Shown: positions 14,748 to 24,747 of the stretch, in pieces
Layout of the letters: the number at the start of each line of letters is the position of its first letter
How positions within the stretch are numbered: the stretch's first letter is position 1
Assembly: GCA_025201345.1 (NCBI GenBank)
Contig: JAIXMG010000008.1
Span: 1,240,001-1,304,000 of the forward strand
DNA: 64,000 nucleotides
DNA from: Thamnidium elegans
Lineage: Eukaryota > Mucoromycota > Mucoromycetes > Mucorales > Mucoraceae
Direction of reading: 5' to 3'
Translations under genes and position numbers: made by a program
Notes under the pieces: model-generated
Database searches by the model: none
Told to the model about the DNA's origin: nothing
What the model saw: the letters and a program-made list of their open reading frames with translations, nothing else

Positions 14748-15590
14748 AGATCTAGCTTATAAGACAACGGCAGAGCAAGGGTTGCAGAAACTTTAAGACG
14801 AGAATTGCACGTCCGTATTAGGATCAGATGATGGCTTTCAGAACGTTTTGCAACGATCATGATATTGAATTATATATCATGTCTTTTTTTTAAAGGGTAT
14901 TTTACCTCGCCGATATGCTATGTCTCTCTTTTTTAACCTTAAAATGGACTTTGAATAAAACAGTTTTAGGCTTATGACTGCTGCATAAACCAAAAGAAAT
15001 ACACGCACCCCCCTTTGTATGCCCCAGCGCGAATCAGTCAAAATAGACAACATGAGTATGCATATGTCACACTCAAAAACAATCTTTTGGTAATATACAC
15101 ATTGTACAATGAGTTACTATAATAGGTCATGATATACTATTTCAGAAAAATCGCACACTTTCAGAATGATTGCGGTTGAAATTATAATCTTCTGTAATCT
15201 GCGAGAAGTTACCATTATTAACAATGTCTTCCGAACCAACTTTCTCTTTTCATAAAATTCTGCAGGCACCCAATTATCATCATTTAACTCGTGGTTTTCA
15301 TTTTTCTATAGTCCATATCATTTTCTATTTTATTCACAGTATAGCTCAATACATTATAAGTGGTTACATGTTTATTCCATTTTTATATATATATATATAT
15401 ATATATAGGAGGTCGTTATGACTTCCCCCTCAGGTTTTTATTATAAACAATCAGGCTTAGTGGCCCTTGATCGTAACATTTATAGGGAAAAGTTTTTTGG
15501 GTTATTATTTTCGCTTCAAAGCCCAGTAGACTGAGTGGGGAGGAAGAGGATAAATTATAAATGAATTAAGGAAAGAAAAGGGGACAATTC
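14748..15590. other. Intergenic, no supported gene
   Basis: Contains a short open frame at 15224-15421 that ends in an (AT)n microsatellite (about 15386-15407). The peptide has no recognisable domain and the frame is broken after it. Nothing else stands out. Confidence 0.4.
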
Positions 15591-15599
15591 ATGGTGGAA

Positions 15600-16400
15600 C
15601 CATTAATGCAACCGTTTGTTCGATAACTATAGTGATACAGATCAACGTGTAACTGGTATTTTTATTAAGAGAAATTATGAAGAACAGCAAAATGCTGTAG
15701 AAGGATCTGATGAACAAGAATCAATTGCGAATAATCAAGAAAGCCTTATCTTTTTGCTTCCGTTGCAAAGTTTAGTCAAGTAAAGTATTCTTTTTACACA
15801 CAGCTGGTAATGTCAGATAGTATTGAATTCTAATATTTTTATTTAGAAACAAAATCGCACTTATGGAGCATAAGTTATCAGCCCGATGGTTTATTTGACC
15901 TTTGGAGAGAGTCGTGCTTGGCACAATCCTAAAGAGTATACCCAACTAAGCAACATTGTAAACCCTGAATATTGTTGTACGGTGTCATACTATAGTCCAC
16001 TGGGTTTTTGGTTTCTAATACTTGGAGGTATACTTGTTTTGAGCTAATATAAATAAATGGGTATCTAGGCTTAATTTCATATCGCTACTGATACCAGCGT
16101 TCAAGTGAAGTAAACCATATGGTGGAGAATAGAAACAATAACTATAAATGCATATATCTTGCTCCATATTCTCCGGAATTGAATCCAATTAAGAAATTAT
16201 GGGCTATAGTTAAGCATAAAGTAAAGCGTATTCAGTTTATGGAGCCTGGAACACTCGCACAAAGGATAATTAAAGCATGTAATGATGCCCCTTTATCTTG
16301 CTTTTACTCAACACTCTAAAAATCATTTTTAGATTGGGTTCCAAATTTTGTTTAAGTTTAATTGGTTGAATGAGTTTGATTTGAGAGTGAATGCACTGTA
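15600..16400 (+). mobile_element. Tc1/mariner-type transposon remnant with transposase C-terminal fragment
   Basis: The readable part of the transposase is 16119-16319 (66 residues): IYLAPYSPELNPIKKLWAIV followed by a basic stretch and RIIKACNDAPL. PYSPxLNPIExxW is the hallmark around the last catalytic acidic residue of DDE_3 (Tc1/mariner) transposases. Upstream sequence from about 15600 contains coding-like pieces (KRNYEEQQNAVEGSDEQESI at about 15672) but is interrupted by stops and frame changes, so the gene is dead. The right terminus is TTGAGAGTGAATGCACTGTA at 16381-16400, which ends in the TA target dinucleotide and matches two other remnants in this window. A matching left end was not found. 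The terminus lies only 94 bp before the Rab11 start codon. Confidence 0.75.
16119..16319 (+). pseudogene. Tc1/mariner (DDE_3) transposase C-terminal fragment
   Basis: Sixty-six codons holding the C-terminal end of the DDE_3 catalytic domain, with the sequence PYSPELNPIKKLW. The usual Glu after PI is replaced by Lys here, which would remove the third catalytic acid if the alignment is right. The N-terminal helix-turn-helix and the first two catalytic Asp positions cannot be read in a continuous frame upstream. I treat it as a non-functional remnant. Confidence 0.75.
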
Positions 16401-16493
16401 TATATTTATTTTTTTTACTTTCTTGTGTTTCTTTCTCATCCTTTCCCCCCCTTTTTTTATTACTCGAAAAAAAAAAAAAAAACTTTAAACAAA

Positions 16494-17462
16494 ATGAGCA
16501 GAGATGAAGAATATGATTATCTTTTCAAGGGTAAAAAAAAAAAGAAAACTAACTTTAACCTCCTTGAATTTTATTTTTATTTGTACTCATCCTTTTTTTT
16601 TATAGTTGTCTTGATTGGTGATTCCGGTGTTGGTAAAACTAACCTTTTGAGTCGTTTCACACGTAACGAGTTTAACTTGGAATCAAAGAGTACTATTGGT
16701 GTTGAGTTTGCTACTAGAAGTATTCAAGTAGATAACAAGGTCATTAAGGCTCAAATTTGGGATACTGGTAAAATATGAACAAGATGAGAAATATATATAT
16801 ATATATGTGTATAATAACAGTTTTTTTTTCTTTTAGCTGGACAAGAAAGATACCGTGCTATCACCAGTGCGTAAGTATAACAACAAAGAAATACTATACT
16901 TACTGTATACTTATTTTTTTTTGTATGTAGATATTATCGCGGTGCAGTAGGTGCATTGTTAGTTTATGATATCTCCAAGCATTCTACTTATGAAAGTGTC
17001 GATCGTTGGTTAAAGGAACTTCGTGACCATGCTGATTCTAATATTGTTATCATGCTTGTTGGTAACAAGAGTGATTTAAGACATTTGAGAGCTGTACCTA
17101 CAGAGGAAGCTAAACAATTTGCATGTAAGTTGTTTGTTTATATATATGCACTCACTAAATTTACTAAACTATATTTTATTATGGTAGCTGATAATGGTCT
17201 TTCTTTTATTGAAACTTCCGCTTTGGATGCTACCAATGTTGATCAATCTTTCCAACAGATTTTGACAGGTAAACTAATCTCTTTTTCTTTTCTTTTATAT
17301 ATACTCATTTTTTTTTTTTTTTTTTTTTTAGAAATTTATCGTATTGTTTCCAACAAGGCTTTGGAATCATCCAACAATACAATCAAGCCCACTAGTGGTC
17401 AAACCATTCTTGTCTCTCAAACACCTGATGAACAAGCCAAGCAAGGTGGAGGTTGTTGTTAA
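16494..17462 (+). CDS. Rab11/Ypt3 (Ypt31/32-type) small GTPase
   Basis: Rab GTPase for trans-Golgi and recycling-endosome exit, important for polarised secretion at hyphal tips. Six exons (16494-16530, 16606-16767, 16837-16870, 16931-17124, 17188-17268, 17332-17462) encode 212 residues. It starts [20 protein letters not shown]. Motifs are GDSGVGKT (G1), the switch-I Thr in [24 protein letters not shown] (G3), NKSD (G4) and ETSALD (G5). The C terminus GGGCC is a double-cysteine geranylgeranylation site. [34 protein letters not shown] and [12 protein letters not shown] identify the Rab11 subfamily. The core promoter overlaps the end of a transposon remnant, with a TATATATTTA sequence beginning at 16399. 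Confidence 0.95.
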
Positions 17463-18858
17463 TTTTTGTAAAAATAAAAAGAGAAAGAAAAATACCAAAA
17501 AAAAAAAAAAGAGATACAGATAGAATAGATAAATAGATAGAGAGAGGGTCTTTTTTTTTTAAAAAAAAAAGAATTGACATTTTGTAAATAAGTAATCAGT
17601 GCAACTGCAGGTACATAATTCAGTTTAAATGTGTGGTTTATGTCCGAGATTACCTCCAAGTAGATCATAACAGTATGTACACGAAAAAAAATATGACCCT
17701 GTACAAGTGATATGTAATAAAAAACAACGTCTATACTACCTTCTACTAGTTGAAATACAAACTTTTATTGTTAGTACGACGTCTGGGCTTTTAAATGACT
17801 CACACAACAATAGGAACGAGTCTGGGCTTAATTTGATGGGCTGGTTTCTTTCGTATGCCTTACTTGTAACCCTTTTTTTCTTCTCTCTTTCTCTCTCTCT
17901 CTTTTTCTGTTCACATTGTTTCAATACGAATAAAATGATTAACAATAATAAATTTTGATGCAAAGTAAAATCGTAAATTATCATTTTTAAACAAAAAAAA
18001 GTATTAGTGACAGGATTACAAATATTATGTGTAACATACAAAAAAGAAAAAAAAAAAGTGCATTGAGTTCCGCTTACAAATGGAAAAGAAAGTATTTAAT
18101 ACCAAAAAGAGTACGTGTAAGTTACAGCAAAGCTATATATATATACGATATATATGTATGGTAACCGTTGTAATATAGTATTACGTCGGAATATATAAAA
18201 TAATCATTTTTAGTATGCTTTACTTCCGTTACGGAGACGTTCCGGAAGGACCTGTATTTCCGCTAATTTAATTATAAAAAAAAAAACTTTGATCCGTAAC
18301 ACTGACGAGATTACTAGTGGTGCATGAATAATCTATTTTTTTTTTTTTTTTTTTTTTTTGTATATGCAAATTGTATTAACAACCATCAGTGACAGGTTTA
18401 AATTGATGTGATTAATTTAGTTTTCGGCTCGTATATAATTATCGAGTCAATACATAAATATATGAAGTAGCTTTAGTCATTCGTCTATATATGTTAATGT
18501 GTTACTATAAAATATTAACTTTCTAGATTATTAAATATGCTAATTTTTATCTCTTTCAAAGGGAAAAGAACCACATGAAAACTTCTTGAAAAGCTTTATA
18601 AAGGGTAAATAATATGACAAACCTATAAATCTCAAATACATAAATGTTTACCGCTGTAAAAAAAGAATCTCTTTTAATACGGACTATTACGCCAGCATCG
18701 TATGTATGTTAACTCGCATTAATGAACTGAGACAAACAAAAGATTTATAAATAAAACGACATATCGTACCTTTTTCACCATTAAAGTTATTGTCTAATTA
18801 TATCAGCCCTTTTTTTTTTAATAGAGGAAGGCTCGTTTATAAACATCTATCAAGAAAT
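17463..18858. other. 1.4-kb intergenic region, no supported gene
   Basis: Contains homopolymer T/A tracts, a CT-rich stretch at about 17880-17910 and an (AT)n block near 18135. Overlapping short open frames on both strands at 17700-18040 have low-complexity composition and no motif. I see no RNA gene. Confidence 0.5.
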
Positions 18859-20022
18859 ATGTCGACCGAAAATAATACTTTTACTGCTTGGGCCGGTATC
18901 AAAAAAGGTTTATTCCAGTATACACTTTAAAAACTATACTTATATTTATTTTATTTTTAAAAAGAAAAAAGGAAACCCATTTGAAAAAGTTGTATTAAAC
19001 CTTAAGCAATGGGATGAAGACAGTTTAGAAATGAATATTACCCGCTGTGGGATATGTGGTTCAGATATCCATACCTTGGAAGAAGAATGGGGGACCCGTA
19101 GAGTACCCATGCGTAGCCGGTCATGAAATCGTAGGCATTGTCAGTAGAATAGGTAGCAACGTTCGTAACCTTAAAGTTGGTTATCGCGTCTGTGTTGGAG
19201 CTCAAAGTACTTCTTGTCATCAATGTGAATTTTGTTTAAACAGCCAAGAAAATATGTGTCAAGGTTCTGTTACATATACCTATCAATAGAACTGGCCCAA
19301 TGGCGATAGAGCCTTTGGAGGGTATTGCAGATAAATGGAGAGGTGACTACCGATTCGTTTACAGGGTTCCAGATAGTATGAGTAGTGTAGTAGCTGCTTC
19401 TTTCTTTTGTGCTGGTGTCACTGCTTATGTCCCATTGAAATGTTCAAATATTATTCCAAACAAGTCCGTAGTCGGTGTAATGGGTATTGGAGGCCTAAAT
19501 CATTATGGCATTCAATTCGCTAAAGCTTTTGGAGCAAAAGTAATTGGTATCTTGTATAGTGAAGTAAAACGAGATATTACTTTTCGAATTGGGTGTGACG
19601 AATATCTTAATTGTAGTGATAAAGATGCCATATCTAAACACCAAAACCAATTGACACATATTCTTTGCATTGGTACAAGTTCTGTAAGTTTTTTATTTTA
19701 TTTTTATTTTTTGAAGTATTAATTTAATTATTTAGGGAAAAAAATACCTTTCTCTATTAAGGTTTAATGGTTATTTTATGAACGTATGCCTTCCCGGATG
19801 GAAATTTCCAAACATTGATACGGACGATATATTCCTCAGGAATATTAATCTCCAAACAAGGTTGAAGAAATGCTCTTGTTCGCCGAAAAAAATAATATTG
19901 TCACTTGGACTACTACTTATAAAATGTCTAATGTTAATAAGGCTCTTAAAGACTTTAAAGCAGGAAAAGCTCGATTTAGATTTGTTTTGGAAAAACAAGA
20001 GTATTTTTTAATGATAAAATAA
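18859..20022 (+). pseudogene. Zinc-dependent alcohol dehydrogenase (cinnamyl-alcohol/ADH6-like), broken
   Basis: A medium-chain NADP(H)-type alcohol dehydrogenase. The catalytic-zinc region (CGICGSDIH) is present. The structural-zinc region (CHQCEFCLNSQENMC), GHEIVG, the nucleotide-binding GVMGIGGLNHYGIQFAKAFG and the C-terminal GKARFRFVLE are also recognisable in order. The gene begins MSTENNTFTAWAGIKKG. It is damaged at several points: a likely frameshift in the G/A-rich stretch at about 19085-19100, a stop after TYTYQ at 19287-19289, another shift just after it, and at least one more near 19860 before the final frame that ends at 20022. A possible intron lies at 19684-19736. Multiple independent lesions make sequencing error an unlikely explanation. 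The damage is otherwise recent, because most codons still read as protein. Confidence 0.85.
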
Positions 20023-21422
20023 TACAGCTTAGGGTTGATAAAATAGGTGGCCCATGTGATCCATTTAATTATTTTTTACATATACTTGTTGTTACGGCTT
20101 ATTTTAACACACCAAAAATGTTGAATTTGTTTTAGAAAACTAGAGTATAATAAAATCATGTGCTGTCCGTAAAAAATTCTACATAATCTTTTGCTTATCT
20201 TTTGTTTCAAAGTAATACGATAAAAAACAAGGCTAAGCGGGAAAAAAAATCATGGAAAAAAAAGAATAGTTTTTTAATGAAAACCCCGAAATAAATTACT
20301 CTGGGCTATATATGCTTAATTTTTTATAGAGTTAGCTTTGTAAAAAAGAAAAGAATAGATGAGATGGAAACTTATCAGTATTGAATACAAAAAAGAAAAA
20401 AGTACAGATAGCCTGAGAATTTCTATTACCTAAACAATAGTAAATTATATAGTAGTTCTTTACTTTTTAATGACACAGTTAACGATACACGTTTTGTCTA
20501 TTAAATACGTCATGCTATCTTTCTTTTGCTCAAACTCACGAAAGTAAAAAGAAAAACTATGTATTAGAGCAAGTATCAATTAATTAATGCCAACAGTTTT
20601 ATATTTATGCATTTTTTTTAATCATATAAACTCTTATCTCAAGACGCGACTTTGTAATACAGTGTAATGTTTGTATCAATGGTTGTAAAATATGATGTAA
20701 TATGTAGCGTTTGGACTAGTAAAAGCGGAAAGTCAAAATGTACATTACACTAATTATTCCCGCGTAAAATGATTACATGATCATTTTACGGTTTCTTTTA
20801 TAAATAACCTAGGGAACCAAACAAAAAGTACATACTGCATAATAATAATTAGGAAAAGGGGTGATAGAAAAAAAGAAAGTAAAACCAATAGAGATGAAAC
20901 ATTTCTGTATTCATTTGAGTTGAAAAAAAAAAAACGTTGTTATCGATATTGTACAGACAAAATCTTATCTTTATTGAAATCTTTGCGACAGCTGTCAAAA
21001 TAAAAATAAAAATTTATTCTTTTTTTTTTTTCATGAGTTTAATCAAGCTTTGATTTTTAATCTTTTTTCTTTCTGACTATAAAACTATAAACTTCCAGTG
21101 TCTTCTTTCTTTATTATTACTATTCTTTTTTCTTCATAAAGCATTAAACAAAAAAGGCAGAAAGAAAAAAAAAAAGAAAAAGAAAAAATTGAAAAAAAAA
21201 AAAGAGAATCAAGATTAAAACCCAAGTCACACAAAATCATCCCATCCTTTTTTCGAATTGATTGCAAGTCTTGATAAAACCCATGGAGAGCTTTTGTGCC
21301 AGAGCCTAAAAAAAAGGTCTCATATATAAATCTATCGGAATTCATTTTCCCTTCTTCTTTTTTCTCTCTTTTTTTTTTTTTTTTTTTTAAGAAAAAAAAG
21401 ATAATTTTAATTCTTTTCAGAA
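20023..21422. other. 1.4-kb intergenic region with a perfect hairpin and the phosphofructokinase promoter
   Basis: No gene seen. A perfect hairpin (11-bp stem CGTAAAATGAT, 6-nt loop) lies at 20763-20790. A TATA-like TATATAAA occurs at 21323-21330, about 100 bp before the phosphofructokinase start, followed by a long pyrimidine tract. TTTTCAG at 21414-21420, immediately before the ATG, looks like a splice acceptor, so a 5'-UTR intron is possible. Confidence 0.5.
20763..20790. repeat. Perfect 11-bp-stem hairpin
   Basis: CGTAAAATGAT, loop TACATG, then ATCATTTTACG. It is isolated in gene-free DNA, and no second copy was noticed in the window. Function is unknown: it could be a palindromic protein site, an element end or chance. 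Confidence 0.6.
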
Positions 21423-24400
21423 ATGCTTTCTCAAGGTCTTTCTCACATTATTTTTAACGCGTCCAATCATGAGGACTTTGAACGAGCCATTCAATTCTAT
21501 ACTTCACTTGGATTCAAGAACCTTTCTGAAAAAGAGCAAGCGGATGAAACTGTTGTTTGGTTAAAGTTATGCTCAGACTCTAACGTAGTTATCAAATTGG
21601 TTTTCAGTACCTCTGTTTTTGCTCAACGTAAACCTGCTGAGGATGTTGATTGGTCTTTAGAAGAAGCTGCTATTGCATTCAGTATCAATGATGCTGAAGT
21701 AAGTTTTTTTTTTTTTTTTTTTTTTTTTTTGATCGATAAGATAAAAAACCATTTTTTTTTACAACACAGCATACTTAATTTTATTTATTTATTTTAGGCT
21801 GTCAAATCTAAATTAGATGAACTCCTTACACCTTTCCAAGATCATTCCAAGGACGGTCTTACTAGAATTTACGTTATGGACCCTCTTAACAACATGATCC
21901 TTTTAACGAATAAGACAACTTGTGTCTTAAAGGCTACTAGCGCTGCTGCTGCTGTTGAAACTGCTGCTGCTAACAGCGAGCGTCAAAAGATTGCTGTTCT
22001 TACATCTGGTGGTGATGCTCCCGGCATGAACGCTGTTGTTCGTGCTGTAGTACGTTACGGTATCACCAAAGGTTGTGATATCTTTGCCGTCTATGAAGGT
22101 TATCAAGGTAAATATCTTCTTTTTTTTTTCTGTACGCAACTGGGTTTTAGGCTTTTTTTTTTTTACTCCCCAGTCACGATATATATCGTATTGAGATTGC
22201 ATTTATTTTTTTCCAAAAAGCATATTTGTCTTACTGAGTTTTAACCCAGGTCTTGTTGATGGTGGATCTCTTTTAAGAAAGATGGATTGGAAGAGCGTTA
22301 GAGGATGGTTAGCTGTTGTAAGTAGCGAAAAAAAAACGAGGAAAAAAAAACATGGTACTGAATAAAAAGGATTATTAAATAGGGTGGCACATCTATCGGT
22401 ACAGCTCGTTGTATGCCTTTCAAGACTCGTGAAGGTAGACTAAAGGCAGCTGAAAACTTGGTCGTAAACGGTATTGACGCCTTGATTGTGTGTGGTGGTG
22501 ATGGTTCCTTAACTGGCGCCGATCTTTTCCGTAATGAATGGGCCGGATTAATTGAAGAGCTTGAAAGTACTAACCGTATTACCAGAGAACAAGCCGAAAA
22601 ATACAACGTATTAACTATTGTTGGACTTGTTGGTTCTATTGACAACGATATGTCTTCTACAGATATTACTATTGGCGCAGTCACCTCTCTTCACCGTATC
22701 TGTGAAGCTGTGGATGCAGTCTCCACCACCGCTTTATCTCACTCTCGTGCGTTTGTCATTGAAGTCATGGGCCGTCACTGTGGTTGGTTAGCGCTTATGG
22801 CAGGTATTGCTACCGGCGCCGATTTTGTCTTTATCCCTGAAAAGCCACCTCAACAGGACGACTGGGAGTCGTTCATGTGCTCTGTTGTTGAACGTCACCG
22901 TCATTTGGGTAAGAGAAAGACAGTGGTTATTGTTGCCGAGGGTGCAATTGACAAGGACTTGAACCCTATCAAGGCAGAGTACCTCAAGGATATCTTGACC
23001 AACCGTCTTGGTCTTGATACTCGTGTCACTATCTTGGGACATACTCAACGTGGTGGCTCTCCCGCTTTCTTTGATCGTCTTTTAGCTACTACTCAAGGTA
23101 TTGAAGCCGTGGACGCTGTGCTCGAAGCTACAAAGGACACTCCTACACCCATGATCGGTATGACCGATAACAGAATCACTCGTTTCCCTCTTATGAAGGC
23201 TGTCAAGTTAACACACGAAGTCGCAGAGGCTATTAGTGTCAAGAACTTTGGCCGTGCTATGGAGCTTCGTGATCCTCAATTTGCTGAAGAGTTTGAAGCT
23301 TATAACGCTACTACCATCATGGACGACAACTCACTTTGCTTACCTGCACATGAAAGATTACGTATTGCTATTGTTCATACAGGTGCACCTGCTGGTGGTA
23401 TGAACGCTGCCACACGTACCGCAGTTCGTTATTGTCTTAACCGTGGTCATACACCTATTGCTGTCGACAACGGGTTTGTGGGCCTTGCACGCGGATCCAT
23501 GAATGAGATGACATGGATGTTTGTCGATGGCTGGACCGCACTTGGTGGCTCTGAATTAGGTACCAATCGTGCTGTCCCTGGTGAAGATATCGATATGGGC
23601 ATGGTCACTTACCAGCTTCAAAAGAACTGTATTCAAGCTATTATGGTCGTTGGTGGATTTGAAGCGTTTGTTGCGTTACGAAAGCTTGAGGAAGCGCGTG
23701 ACGAATACCCCAGTCTTCGTATCCCTATAGCTTTGATCCCTGCTACCATCTCTAACAATGTTCCTGGTACTGATTATTCACTTGGCTCGGATACTTCCTT
23801 AAACGCTATTGTTACCTCGTGTGACGCTATTGTTCAATCGGCACAATCGTCTCGTCGTCGTGTCTTTGTGGTTGAAGTCATGGGTGGCCGTAGTGGCTAC
23901 TTGGCTGTGGAGGCTGGTCTCGCTGTTGGTGCCAACACTGTGTACATCCCAGAAGAAGCGATCAACCTTGCTCGTCTTCAGTCGGATGTTAATCATTTGA
24001 AAGCTATGTATATCGATGACAACCCAGATAAGAGCGAAGGCAGAATTATCTTGCGCACAGAAGATGTATCAAAGACATATACAACGGAAGTCATCTCGGA
24101 TATTCTCAAGGAAGAAGGCAATGAAATGTTCGATTCGCGTACGGCTGTGTTGGGTCATACTCAACAAGGTATCACTCCTTCTCCTCTCGATCGTATCAGA
24201 GCTACACGTCTTGCTAAGCACTGTATCGAGTTCTTTGAACAACACACTTCTGAAGCTCTCAATAGTGCTAATGATAGAAGCGTGGCCACTCCTATTGAAT
24301 TAACTAATTGCAGCGCTTCTGTTGCAGTTGCTGGTATCAATGGCAGCGTCGTTGTCTTCCCTCCTATTTCTGATTTATTGAAGATCACTGATATGAAGAA

Positions 24401-24482
24401 CCGTAAACCTCGTACTGCTTGGTGGGCTGAACATAGACCTATTATCGATCTCTTGGCTGGTCGTGGTTATTTCAAAGCTTAA
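21423..24482 (+). CDS. ATP-dependent 6-phosphofructokinase with N-terminal VOC (glyoxalase-like) domain
   Basis: Phosphorylates fructose-6-phosphate to fructose-1,6-bisphosphate, the committed step of glycolysis. Four exons (21423-21698, 21798-22107, 22250-22317, 22383-24482) encode 917 residues. Residues 1-140 form a VOC/glyoxalase-like fold ([20 protein letters not shown]), the N-terminal extension known from yeast PFK subunits. The catalytic half has GGDAPGMN at 163-170, GSIDND with the catalytic Asp near residue 305, [11 protein letters not shown] and GHTQRGG. The second half is the regulatory duplicate: GAPAGGMN near 552 and [10 protein letters not shown], where the catalytic Asp is replaced by Asn, as in eukaryotic PFKs. 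A single gene with both halves suggests a homo-oligomer unless a second subunit gene exists elsewhere. It is convergent with the F-box gene. Confidence 0.96.
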
Positions 24483-24747
24483 TTCTTAAAACCTCCCCTT
24501 CTTTTTTTCATTTTTCTCATTATTTTTTCATATAGAAGCATTTACTTTTTTTTTTTTTTCAAAAATTTAGTGTGAACGATTAAGTATTCCTAATAATAAA
24601 ATTATTTGAATTCTTTTTTTTTTTAAAAAAAAATTTTATTATTTATTTCTACACATTTGATATAAAAAAGAAAAAAAAGGGGGAAAGTTGAAAAAACGAG
24701 AGGGAGAAAAACGAGAGGGTAAGAGGGGGGTATTGTAACAAAAAATA

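Noticed and set aside
15224..15421. 65-codon plus-strand open frame
   Set aside because: Runs into an (AT)n microsatellite, has no domain and no continuation after a plausible splice.
17707..18041. Overlapping open frames on both strands
   Set aside because: Dominated by a CT/GA-rich tract and T runs; no motif.
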